A DNA stretch of 36,068 nucleotides. Source: Candidatus Aminicenantes bacterium (GTDB lineage Bacteria > Acidobacteriota > Aminicenantia > UBA2199). Below are positions 15,091 to 22,729 of this stretch, piece by piece. The stretch's first letter is position 1, and each line of letters begins with the position of its first letter. The translations under genes and the position numbers were made by a program. The DNA is taken from assembly GCA_011049425.1 (NCBI GenBank), contig DSBM01000134.1, positions 1 to 36,068 of the forward strand, given 5' to 3'. Below the pieces are notes generated by a model that saw only the letters and a list, made by a program, of their open reading frames with translations, ran no database searches and was not told where the DNA came from.

Positions 15091-16022
15091 GCCCGCAACA
15101 GGCCCTGGAGGAGATCGCCCGCCAATCCGAATTGGATCCCCACGCCATGAACGATCCGGATGTGGCCCGCCTGATCATCAACGAAAACAAGGTGCTGGCG
15201 GAAAACACCGTACCCGGTCTGGAAGTGGACGTCATGGAGCTGGAACACGGCGTAGACGTGAAAATGGTGCTGGCCCCGGATACGGTGCTCCACAAGCCCG
15301 TCCACCTCTGCTTCGGAGTGATCCCGGAAAAAGGCATCCAGCACATTATCATGAACGTCCACATCGGCGCCCGCTCCCGCATCCGCCTCAATGCCCATTG
15401 CACCTTCCCCTTTGCCACCGATGTGCAACACATCATGGACGCAAAAATCCATCTGGAAGAAGGCGCGGATTACACCTATTTTGAGCGCCACGTGCATTCG
15501 GAATCGGGAGGTATCACCGTGGTTCCCAAAGCCGAGGTGTTCGTGGGCAAAGACGCCCGCTTCAAGACCGAGTTCGAACTGATCCGCGGCCGCGTGGGCA
15601 AGATGGACATCCGCTACACCACCCACGGCGCGGCCGGATCCCTGGTGGACATGACCGCCCGCGTTAACGGCAAAGGCGACGACCACCTCAAGCTGGCTGA
15701 GATTTCCTTCCTGGAAGGCGAAGAATCCCGCAGCGTGCTCACCTCCAAGGTGGCGGTCCGCGATGACGCCGTGGCCGAGGTGTTCAACCAGATCACGGCG
15801 ACCGGCGACAACGCCCGTGGTCACGTGGACTGCAAAGAGATCGTGTTGGACCGCGGCCGCGCCCGCGCCACACCCATCGTGGACGTACGCAACCCCAGCG
15901 CCCACGTCACCCACGAGGCGGCGGTCGGCAGCGTGGACAAAAAGCAGCTCGAGACCCTGATGTCGCGGGGATTGGATGAAGACGCGGCCTCCGAACTGAT
16001 CATCCAGGGGCTGCTGAGTTAA
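15087..16022 (+). CDS. sufB: SufB/SufD-family Fe-S scaffold (single short paralogue, SmsB-like)
   Basis: A 311-residue SufBD-domain protein, much shorter than SufB (about 470) or typical SufD (about 400). The body is the right-handed parallel beta-helix core, and the C-terminal signature is clear: HVDCKEIVLDRGRARATP, then NPSAHVTHEAAVGSVDKKQLETLMSRGLDEDAA. It carries the conserved Cys (in HVDC) and the His/Glu of THEA that bind clusters in SufB/SufD. With SufC it forms a two-gene unit like the SUF-like minimal system (SmsCB) described in archaea and deep bacterial lineages. One protein probably forms the homodimeric scaffold. SufB versus SufD naming is arbitrary. Confidence 0.88.
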   Translation: MSPQQALEEIARQSELDPHAMNDPDVARLIINENKVLAENTVPGLEVDVMELEHGVDVKMVLAPDTVLHKPVHLCFGVIPEKGIQHIIMNVHIGARSRIRLNAHCTFPFATDVQHIMDAKIHLEEGADYTYFERHVHSESGGITVVPKAEVFVGKDARFKTEFELIRGRVGKMDIRYTTHGAAGSLVDMTARVNGKGDDHLKLAEISFLEGEESRSVLTSKVAVRDDAVAEVFNQITATGDNARGHVDCKEIVLDRGRARATPIVDVRNPSAHVTHEAAVGSVDKKQLETLMSRGLDEDAASELIIQGLLS

Positions 16023-16054
16023 CAGGGCAGAAGGTGCGGCGGAATTTTTCCCGG

Positions 16055-16273
16055 CTATTTATTTTCTCCAGGCTCTTGCCGCTCTGGAAAAAAAAACACT
16101 TCTTCAATGGGCAATCCAAAGAAACTGGCAATGTCATGAGCCAGGCGCAATGAGGGGTTGTACTTTCCTTTCTCTAAAAAGACGATGGTCTCGCGCCGTA
16201 CACCGACTTTCCGGGCCAATTCCAGCTGGGAAAGTCCGTGGCGCGCGCGCAATTCCCGGATACGGTTAGTCAT
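16055..16273 (-). CDS. XRE-family HTH transcriptional regulator
   Basis: A 72-residue Cro/CI-type helix-turn-helix protein: [47 protein letters not shown] is a complete HTH_3 domain, with little beyond it except a short acidic/aromatic tail (IEEVFFFPE). It overlaps the preceding membrane-protein gene by 8 nt. Small XRE regulators paired with DUF2178 membrane proteins are a common bacterial arrangement. It probably represses its own promoter at 16694-16710. It converges with sufB at its 3' side. Confidence 0.88.
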   Translation of the reverse strand: MTNRIRELRARHGLSQLELARKVGVRRETIVFLEKGKYNPSLRLAHDIASFFGLPIEEVFFFPERQEPGENK

Positions 16274-16664
16274 GTTTCATGGCGAATGCGCGCACACCGA
16301 TCCAACAGAACAGGAAAATCACGGCCATGCCCAGGATACCGGCCCCGATCAGGCTGTTGACGGACATACTGATGCGGTCACTCAGCAACAAAACCAACAG
16401 CCACATGTAAATAGAAATGTAGTAAGAAAGAGAGGCCGCCCGGTTCAGCACGTTTTTCGACAGTTCATCTTCAGGCGGTTCTTTTCGACGCAGACTCCGG
16501 GCCCTGCCAATACCGATGAACAGGCCGAAACCAACCATCAACACCACTCCGGCCACCATCAGGGCCTCCTGGATGTTACCGGAAACCTCACCCTCAAGCG
16601 CCCATAAAACCAGCCCAGCCAGTACCAATGCACTGATAACCAAAGAAACAATGGTTTTTTTCAC
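16266..16664 (-). CDS. DUF2178-like four-helix membrane protein
   Basis: A 132-residue membrane protein with four hydrophobic helices (about residues 5-25, 33-52, 78-98, 103-125). A cytoplasmic loop between helices 2 and 3 reads [25 protein letters not shown], the charged EDE...KAA-type motif typical of DUF2178 proteins encoded with XRE regulators. The start is GTG with GGAGG four nt upstream. It is first in the two-gene unit. Function unknown; proteins of this pair type are often thought to sense the membrane state, which is inference. Confidence 0.75.
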   Translation of the reverse strand: MKKTIVSLVISALVLAGLVLWALEGEVSGNIQEALMVAGVVLMVGFGLFIGIGRARSLRRKEPPEDELSKNVLNRAASLSYYISIYMWLLVLLLSDRISMSVNSLIGAGILGMAVIFLFCWIGVRAFAMKHD

Positions 16665-16693
16665 GTTGCCTCCGCAAACCCCAATGTTATGTA

Positions 16694-16711
16694 ATTATAA
16701 CAAAGTGTTAG
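16694..16711 (-). promoter_or_regulatory. Extended -10 promoter overlapped by an inverted repeat (XRE operon)
   Basis: On the minus strand TGTTATAAT gives an extended -10 (TATAAT at 16699-16694). TAACA-AAG-TGTTA (16698-16710) is an inverted repeat that overlaps it, a plausible operator for the encoded XRE repressor. No good -35 is visible, as is usual for extended -10 promoters. Confidence 0.5.
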
Positions 16712-16783
16712 AAATATACTACATATTTTTCTATTTTTTTTTCAGCCCGCAGCGGATCGAACCCGTACAGCCGGCGGTGAAAC

Positions 16784-16812
16784 TTGACACCGATTTCATA
16801 AGTTCCTATGAT
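16784..16812 (+). promoter_or_regulatory. Promoter of the 16872 membrane protein
   Basis: A perfect TTGACA (16784-16789), a 17-nt spacer and TATGAT (16807-16812), about 60 nt upstream of the ATG at 16872. Confidence 0.65.
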
Positions 16813-16871
16813 CGGCCCGGACGCAAATTCCAATAGCAAAAAAGCTTGTGACTTCCTGCGGAGAAAATGAC

Positions 16872-17810
16872 ATGGAAAAAACGATTTCCTGGGAGAGCCG
16901 GGTCGGGCTTTTAACAAATCCGCTGGTTTTAAAGCAAACGGCCCTGACCGTCATCGGCGCCGGCCTGATCATGGCTTTTCTTCTGAGTTTCATTATGGCC
17001 GTGACCGGTGAATTCTCAAGCATCCTTCCCTTGCTGGGAGCGAGCGTACTCGTTGCCGCGGGGTTGGGGTTATTGGCCGCGTTTATCATGCTGGTGTTTA
17101 TGGGCAACCGGGTGCGAGTCCGCTTCACCGTGAGCAAAGACGGTATACTTTGGCAGACCGTTGACAAGCGGGTCCTGGGGACCAACCGCCTGGCGGTTAT
17201 CGCCGGCGTTCTGGGCGGAAGCATGCAAACCGCCGGAGCCGGCGCCCTAGCCACGTCACGGGAAAAAGAGTTTGTCGCCTGGAACGAAATCGCCACCATG
17301 GAAACCAACCCCAAGCACCTGCAGATTGTGCTGCGGAACAGCTGGCGCCCGGTGATGATGGTGGTCTGTCTCCCGGAAAACTTTCAAATGGTTGTGGATT
17401 ACGCAACCCAGAGGATCCACCCAGCCACGGCGGAGGACGGGGCGCCGCGCAAAGCCGTCGTCAAACCCATTGGCCGGGCCCTCCTGAGGAGCCTGGCGGT
17501 GAGCCTGACTTCCGCTCCGGTTTTTATGTTGAACAGTTCGTGGATCGAACTGGATCCGTTTTTTCCGCTGCTGATGTTTTGCTTCGCCCTGGCAACCGTC
17601 TGGTTGATCCCTTTCTTCGGATGGGTTGTGCTCGGGGCGGGTGCGATCGTCGCGGCTCAGGTGCTGAGCGGAGGGATTTTCTGGTTCAGCGTCCTGGACG
17701 GCGGTGAGCAAGCCGTTTATGTGCTGGCCTGGGCCGGTTTGGTATGGCTGGCCTGGTTCTCCATAGGAGCGCTGCGGGGAAGATTTCCGCCACCCTTACT
17801 GGAGAAATAA
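16872..17810 (+). CDS. Integral membrane protein of unknown function
   Basis: A 312-residue membrane protein. Two helices near the N-terminus (about residues 24-47 and 54-80) are followed by a soluble domain (about 85-190) with VRFTVSKDGILWQTVDKR and EFVAWNEIATMETNPKHLQIVLRN, which reads like a small PH-like beta domain. At least three more helices follow (about 200-300). I recognise no named family. The ATG at 16872 has GGAG eight nt upstream and a near-consensus promoter; an in-frame GTG at 16848 is less likely. It is divergent from the XRE/DUF2178 unit. Confidence 0.7.
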   Translation: MEKTISWESRVGLLTNPLVLKQTALTVIGAGLIMAFLLSFIMAVTGEFSSILPLLGASVLVAAGLGLLAAFIMLVFMGNRVRVRFTVSKDGILWQTVDKRVLGTNRLAVIAGVLGGSMQTAGAGALATSREKEFVAWNEIATMETNPKHLQIVLRNSWRPVMMVVCLPENFQMVVDYATQRIHPATAEDGAPRKAVVKPIGRALLRSLAVSLTSAPVFMLNSSWIELDPFFPLLMFCFALATVWLIPFFGWVVLGAGAIVAAQVLSGGIFWFSVLDGGEQAVYVLAWAGLVWLAWFSIGALRGRFPPPLLEK

Positions 17811-17956
17811 TCATACCGAACCAACTGGACAAAAAGAGATGGTGGCACTGGATTTTCGGTGTGATCCAACGCGCGGCCGCGTGCAATGATGCTCATGTCT
17901 TTGACGTTCCTGCTAAAGACAGGTTGTGTCACGACTGGCATTGGGGGAGGCTTCCC

Positions 17957-20887
17957 ATGTGTTGTAAAAACAGAATAATCCGCGGTGTTTTACCTATTTT
18001 TGCGGTTGGTCTGTGCTTGTTGTTGTTTGGCGTCTCTTGCACCGAGAAATCACCCCGGGAGAAGGCCCAGGCAACCGTTGAATCACGGTTCACTGAGAAG
18101 AGTGAAGCGAAAGCGACCGCTTACCAACTGGCCCCCCTGGTAAGGGAAGTCCTCAAGGCTGTGGACAATGAACAGAAAGTCGCCATTGAGGCGAAAGTTG
18201 CGGTTGTGATTCCGCCAAAAGGACTTCAAAAAGAACAGAAACTGACCATATCGGAAGTTGTCAATCCGCCGCCGGTTTCCGCCAACACCCGCAGAATAGG
18301 CGTTTACAGCATAAAGTTTGATGACCCCCTGGATATTCCCGATGGTTTTGTCCTGGAGTTCAACTGCGATCTCTCAGGGAGGGAAAAAGAGATTTCCGAC
18401 GGCAATTTTTTCGAGGTTGAGTTTTTCGATGAGTCAACCAAAATGTGGTTGCCGGTTCCTGCGGACTACGATGAAGCCGGTAAGGTTCTGAGGGCGGATG
18501 TTACCCGCAACGGCCTCTGGCAAGTGGTTATGGTCCAGAGTTTTTTCGGGAACCACCGGGTTCTTGTGACCGATAACTTTGTTATATTTTTCAATCTAAA
18601 CGAATTTTACCCTGAAGACTTTAATCGGCTGCATCAGTTGAAAGCCAGGCAGAAACGGATTCTGGAGCTTAACCGGCTGAATACTGAGCTGGAAAAAGCC
18701 CGGCGGGATGATCCATCCAGGATTCCTTCCCTGAAGAAGGCTGTTCAGAACTTAAAAGAGGCCATCGCCAAGGAACCTTTCACAGATGGCGATAGAAACG
18801 AAATCACCCAATTGGAAAAAAAGTTGGCGGACATGCCGACTTCATTCCATAATCTTCCCGAAGATATTTACAACAGGTATGACGCTCCCAGGTATATTGT
18901 GGAGTTGGCTTATCACGGAGAAAACGCCTGGGAAAAATACAAAAAAGCGTTTGGTAAAGAGCCTTACCAAAAGAACCTCAATGTAACGACCAAATATCAT
19001 CACAGCAAGGCGCTTGTAAAAACCAGAAAGGACATATCCACGTGGGAGTCTTATTCCGGCGCAACTTATGGTGTCGAGGTGTCGGACAAATTTCCCATCT
19101 ACGTCCAGTCAAAAATTCAAGACCCCAAATACTATGCGCGATCCGGTTCCATTTACATCGGCATCATGCCGGCAATGCACGACTATTATATCAGCCACGA
19201 ACTTTTTCACGCGGTTCAGAACAAGGATTACTGGATGGGTATGAAGCAATCGGGTTTCGGCAAGATCTCAGATTGGGTGAGATTTACCCGCAATAACAAC
19301 TGGTGGCTTGAATCTACCGCGGAGTATGCCGCCAGAAAAACAGTTCTCAACAAACAGTATCCCACGTTATACAAACTCAACGCCGCTTACTTTCCCGAGG
19401 ATTTCTTTTCCAGTTCTATTGACCATTCCTATAAGAATGCCTGGTTCTGGAATTACCTGGTCGAAAACAGAAGAATCTCCTTTGCGGATATGTACAAAAC
19501 AGTTGCTGAAGCTTCCACAACCCAGGGGTTGCAAACCGTTTTGGAAAAAACTTTAAAGTCAAAAAGCGGCAGTACGCTTACTCACCTATACCGTGACTTT
19601 GTCGGTCATGCCCTGTTTGACGGTACGAACCCTTTCCAGGGTAAACTTCCCGTTGAACCATTGCCTTTGGACAGGAAGCAAAGAATCGTGAAGTTTTCCC
19701 TCCCTCAGGGACTGGTTGCCCAGGTTCAGGGACTTCTGCCCGAAGATCCCGGAAGGGGACGGTCTTTCGAAGTAAATTTTCATACCACTTACAACACTTC
19801 TTACCATCAGATGGGCAGGATGAAACCCTGGTGGGTGGATGTTTACCTGCTTAAACAGAACGACCGTAAGAACAAGGTTGAGTATGTGGGAGGATGGAGC
19901 CTGGAATTGTTTCTGAGTAATCCTGCAAACAAGACCTTTGAGAAGACGTATCCGGTCCACATGGGGCCTGGAGATGGCTTGTATGCAGTAGCTACTGGGC
20001 ATTTGGATAGTGGAAGCACCTTTACTGTGCATGTAAAGGAGATAGATGAGGACAAGGCTTCCGGTTATTGGAAATTAGTTAAAGTAGAAAATGCAGGTGT
20101 CAAAGCCACTGACCGGGGGAGAGAAGGTGGAAAATATATAAAAACCGTTACTCGCAGCGGTCACATCGAGGCAAGAGGACGAATAATGAAGGGGAGAGAC
20201 AGGGATCAACTGGAGGCGCTGACCCTCAGCCTGAAATGGGCTCCGCCGCCTGCAGCGGCAACCCCCGGCGATCAATGGGACGGTCGGTACAAGGCCGAAG
20301 TACTCGAAGATATTCATCAGGACACCAGCACCGGTGAAATCAGGGGGAAAAACACGGGTTATTATTCTGTAAAATGTGAATTCGGGGCGGCACGTACCGA
20401 AAAGCCGTTGATCCCCGACAGGCTCCCGATTCTTCATCCCGCGGTTCACATGATAAGAGGCGAGATGGATCCCAGATTGCAGGAGGGTTCTGTTTATACC
20501 TTCTACGACAGGTCATCAGATTATAAATACCTTTGCTTGTATGTCAGGGGGGGGCTGAGTACTCCCATGGGCACTGCCTTTGATGCCTATTTTTACTTTT
20601 ACGAATGGACTCCGGGCAAACCTCCCGCTGGAAATGCCGGCAAAACAACAGACCCAGCGGCAACCCCTGCGGCATCTCCGGCATCCTCGCCGCAAGATCG
20701 CGGGGATGACTACCTGAAGAGGTTGTCTGCGGCTAAAACTCGATATGAAGCGGCTTACTCCCGGTACACGACTTTAACCACCACCGGTGGACCGGGAAAC
20801 GTTCAGGAAGCATTGGACGAATACCGGGAGGCTCACAGGGCCTTGAAAGAACTGGAGGCGGAAAGAGGCGGCGCGGGAAAAAAATGA
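17957..20887 (+). CDS. Large lipoprotein with gluzincin-type HExxH metallopeptidase motif
   Basis: A 976-residue exported protein. A signal peptide (about 26 residues, VLPIFAVGLCLLLFGVSC) ends in a lipobox-like GVSC. The next 200 residues look like beta-sandwich repeats. A Lys/Glu-rich coiled segment follows (about 220-295). The motif SHELFHAVQ (His414, Glu415, His418) with WWLESTAEYAA 34 residues later (Glu452) is the gluzincin zinc site. The C-terminal third is beta-rich, then a Pro/Ala/Ser linker and a short helical tail. GGAGG lies seven nt before the ATG at 17957. AT-rich codons (AAA, AAT, TTT) are more frequent than in neighbours, suggesting transfer. Specificity unknown. Confidence 0.72.
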   Translation: MCCKNRIIRGVLPIFAVGLCLLLFGVSCTEKSPREKAQATVESRFTEKSEAKATAYQLAPLVREVLKAVDNEQKVAIEAKVAVVIPPKGLQKEQKLTISEVVNPPPVSANTRRIGVYSIKFDDPLDIPDGFVLEFNCDLSGREKEISDGNFFEVEFFDESTKMWLPVPADYDEAGKVLRADVTRNGLWQVVMVQSFFGNHRVLVTDNFVIFFNLNEFYPEDFNRLHQLKARQKRILELNRLNTELEKARRDDPSRIPSLKKAVQNLKEAIAKEPFTDGDRNEITQLEKKLADMPTSFHNLPEDIYNRYDAPRYIVELAYHGENAWEKYKKAFGKEPYQKNLNVTTKYHHSKALVKTRKDISTWESYSGATYGVEVSDKFPIYVQSKIQDPKYYARSGSIYIGIMPAMHDYYISHELFHAVQNKDYWMGMKQSGFGKISDWVRFTRNNNWWLESTAEYAARKTVLNKQYPTLYKLNAAYFPEDFFSSSIDHSYKNAWFWNYLVENRRISFADMYKTVAEASTTQGLQTVLEKTLKSKSGSTLTHLYRDFVGHALFDGTNPFQGKLPVEPLPLDRKQRIVKFSLPQGLVAQVQGLLPEDPGRGRSFEVNFHTTYNTSYHQMGRMKPWWVDVYLLKQNDRKNKVEYVGGWSLELFLSNPANKTFEKTYPVHMGPGDGLYAVATGHLDSGSTFTVHVKEIDEDKASGYWKLVKVENAGVKATDRGREGGKYIKTVTRSGHIEARGRIMKGRDRDQLEALTLSLKWAPPPAAATPGDQWDGRYKAEVLEDIHQDTSTGEIRGKNTGYYSVKCEFGAARTEKPLIPDRLPILHPAVHMIRGEMDPRLQEGSVYTFYDRSSDYKYLCLYVRGGLSTPMGTAFDAYFYFYEWTPGKPPAGNAGKTTDPAATPAASPASSPQDRGDDYLKRLSAAKTRYEAAYSRYTTLTTTGGPGNVQEALDEYREAHRALKELEAERGGAGKK

Positions 20888-20989
20888 ATCTGCGCATAAA
20901 GCGGGAGGCATACGACTTTCCCCTGCCTCCAAGCGCCGTTCATTTCGGTATTTGCAAAAGTCAGAAAGACTTTAGACATCGCCTTGTGT

Positions 20990-21057
20990 TTCGCCACCAG
21001 CCTCTGGCCAATCGCCTATTGCCTTTTGCCCCTCGCCACTTGCCATTCTCCCCATTT
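20990..21057. repeat. GCC-rich pyrimidine repeat, copy 1
   Basis: Short degenerate units of about seven bases (CTCTGGCC, AATCGCC, TATTGCC, TTTTGCC, CCTCGCC, ACTTGCC) run between the lipoprotein gene and the epimerase gene. The same type of run occurs at about 22521-22572, 26470-26512 and 33010-33052. Confidence 0.65.
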
Positions 21058-21083
21058 ACTATTTTTTCGAAAAATTCGATAAT
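21055..21083 (+). promoter_or_regulatory. Putative leaderless promoter of the epimerase gene
   Basis: TTTACT (21055-21060), a 17-nt spacer and GATAAT (21078-21083) end 6 nt before the ATG at 21090, with no ribosome-binding site. Transcription would start at the ATG. Confidence 0.45.
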
Positions 21084-21089
21084 ATTCCC

Positions 21090-22010
21090 ATGGCGGAACC
21101 CGCAGCCCTGCCTTCCCCGGTGATGATTATCGGCGTAAGTGGTTTCCTGGGACGGCACCTGGCGGCTTTCCTGGCCGGCCGCGGAGTGGAGGTGCTGGGC
21201 ACCACCCGCTCAGAGGATCTTGATGAACTTCCCGAAGGGGTCAGCCGACTCCATACCTGGAACGGCCGCGACGAAGCCGAACTGGCGCCGCTGCTGAAAG
21301 GGGTGGCAGGGGTGGTCAACTTCGCCGGCTCGCCGTTGAAAACCGTACCCTGGACTCCGGCTTTTCGCCGCCGGTTGCGGGACAGCCGCATCCGCAGCAC
21401 CGCGGCCCTGATGGCGGCCCTTTCGGGAGGGCGCAAAACCGTACGCGTGCTCCAGGGGTCAGCCGTGGGAATCTACGGCGACACGAAAAACCGCTGGGTG
21501 GATGAGGATTCTCCATCCGGGCGGGGTTTTCTGGCCGGGCTGGTGAGCGATTGGGAAACAGCGGCGCGGGAATTGCGACCGAAACGGGTATCCCTGGCCC
21601 TGTTGCGCACGGGCGTGGTGTTGTCCCCGGACGGCGGTTTCCTGAAGCGCTTGCATGCAGTCCAGAGCCTGGGTGTAACTCCCCTGCCCGGAGGCGGACG
21701 CCAATGGCTGGCCTGGATCCACTTGAGCGACTACCTGGAAGCTCTGGCCTTCCTGCTGGCCGATACGGAAATCACCGGCCCGGTGAACCTGTGCGCGCCG
21801 TTTCCGCAGCATTTCTCCGTTCTGGCCGCGGCGGCAAGCCGGGGCAAAATCAAGCGCCTGCCGCTGTACATTCCCGCGGGCCCGGTGCGCTGCGTGCTGG
21901 GCGCCGCCGCGGAACCGCTGCTGGAAGGTCAGCGCGCCCGGTCCAAGCGCCTGAAAGCCGCCGGGTTCCGCTTTGCCTACCCCAAAATAAAGGCGGGCAC
22001 GAAATTCTGA
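21090..22010 (+). CDS. TIGR01777-family epimerase/NAD-dependent SDR (YfcH-like)
   Basis: A 306-residue extended short-chain dehydrogenase/reductase of the TIGR01777 (YfcH/SulA-like) group. The N-terminal VMIIGVSGFLGRHLAAFL contains the GxxGFxG dinucleotide motif. VVNFAGSPL, SRIRSTAALMAAL, GSAVGIYGD and LRTGVVLSPDGG follow, then the diagnostic QWLAWIHLSDYLEAL and GPVNLCAP blocks. Length is typical. The true substrate of the family is not established. It ends 75 nt before the convergent ribosome hibernation factor gene. Confidence 0.9.
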   Translation: MAEPAALPSPVMIIGVSGFLGRHLAAFLAGRGVEVLGTTRSEDLDELPEGVSRLHTWNGRDEAELAPLLKGVAGVVNFAGSPLKTVPWTPAFRRRLRDSRIRSTAALMAALSGGRKTVRVLQGSAVGIYGDTKNRWVDEDSPSGRGFLAGLVSDWETAARELRPKRVSLALLRTGVVLSPDGGFLKRLHAVQSLGVTPLPGGGRQWLAWIHLSDYLEALAFLLADTEITGPVNLCAPFPQHFSVLAAAASRGKIKRLPLYIPAGPVRCVLGAAAEPLLEGQRARSKRLKAAGFRFAYPKIKAGTKF

Positions 22011-22085
22011 CCGCCTGCGAAACTATAAGAGGCTGCAAGCCCCGGAAAAACCTTTCTTAATCGTGGTCCAGCTTTCGCCTCTTTT

Positions 22086-22403
22086 TCAGTGATCGGCACG
22101 GCGCGCGAAAATGCCGTCAAGCACACGCTTCATCTTGTCAACCGCCCCGTCAACGGCCTGTTCAATGGTGGCTGCGTGATGGCTGACCGAGGTTGACTGG
22201 AGCCCGGCGGGGCGCGCTTCCAGCAGGCAGCGCATATCATTGCCGCCGCCTTTCTTGGCGCTGTTCTCATCACTGAGATGAACCTCGATACGGGTGACCT
22301 GGCCGATGAAACGCTTTAAGCCTTTCTTTACCACGGCTTCTACTTTGACGGACAATTCCGTTCCGCCCGTGATGTTGCGATCGGTGTTGACCTGAACATG
22401 CAT
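22086..22403 (-). CDS. hpf: Ribosome hibernation-promoting factor, HPF/RaiA family (short form)
   Basis: A 105-residue protein of the HPF/YfiA family, which binds the 30S decoding region and silences ribosomes in starvation. MHVQVNTDRNITGGTELSVKVEAVVKK begins the beta-alpha-beta fold; RIEVHLSDENSAKK and the C-terminal helix ATIEQAVDGAVDKMKRVLDGIF fit a proteobacterial-type subgroup of short HPF-like proteins. It lacks the C-terminal dimerisation domain of long HPF. AAGGAGG lies eight nt before the ATG. A TATACT at 22443-22438 and a palindrome ATGTTAACAT at 22424-22433 lie upstream and may regulate it. Confidence 0.88.
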   Translation of the reverse strand: MHVQVNTDRNITGGTELSVKVEAVVKKGLKRFIGQVTRIEVHLSDENSAKKGGGNDMRCLLEARPAGLQSTSVSHHAATIEQAVDGAVDKMKRVLDGIFARRADH

Positions 22404-22729
22404 GCGACTCGCCTCCTTTTCTCATGTTAACATAAGTAGTATAAAGTTGAAGAGTTTGAAAAAATGGTAGGGGCGAAAAATCTTTCGCTCTTACGTCCGA
22501 AACAAATGGTTTTCCTTGCTCCTGTCACCTTGCCTTCGCCCATCGCCCCTTGCCTCTCGCCACTGGCCATTCACATTCATTCAACCGGAAAACGTCTGCC
22601 TTTCATCACAGCGCCCGAAGCTTTCCTCATCACGAGTTTGAGTTGGGGGTTTGGGAAAAAGTTGTTGCTTTTTATGGAGCGAATTGCTAAGATTCGATCC
22701 CGAAGGGAACCGATTGAAAACGGGGCGAA
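22404..22729. repeat. Intergenic repeat island 3 (326 nt, no gene)
   Basis: The divergent gap between hpf and the kinase contains the repeat modules: AAAGTTGAAGAGTTTGAAAA (about 22443-22462), a GTAGGGGCGAAA hairpin whose stem GCGAAA/TTTCGC is at 22473-22488 with an AATC loop, and a GCC-rich pyrimidine run at 22521-22572 (CCTTGCC, TTCGCC, ATCGCC, CTCGCC, CTGGCC). The final 150 nt hold the putative kinase promoter. I see no coding sequence. Confidence 0.7.
22665..22693 (+). promoter_or_regulatory. Putative promoter of the Ser/Thr kinase
   Basis: TTGCTT (22665-22670), a 17-nt spacer and TAAGAT (22688-22693), with TG one base before the -10 (extended -10). The leader to ATG 22730 would be about 30 nt. 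Confidence 0.45.

Noticed and set aside
17744-17956. Upstream extension of the large lipoprotein to an earlier start
   Set aside because: It overlaps the end of the membrane-protein gene; the ATG at 17957 has GGAGG at the right distance and is followed by a signal peptide.
20884-21123. 79-codon frame after the lipoprotein gene
   Set aside because: It reads through the GCC-rich repeat and into the epimerase gene in another frame; no ribosome site or known motif.
22027-22085. Possible terminator AAGAGGC...GCCTCTTTTT after the epimerase gene
   Set aside because: The 7-bp stem would enclose a loop of about 43 nt; too loose to claim, though the T-run is suggestive.
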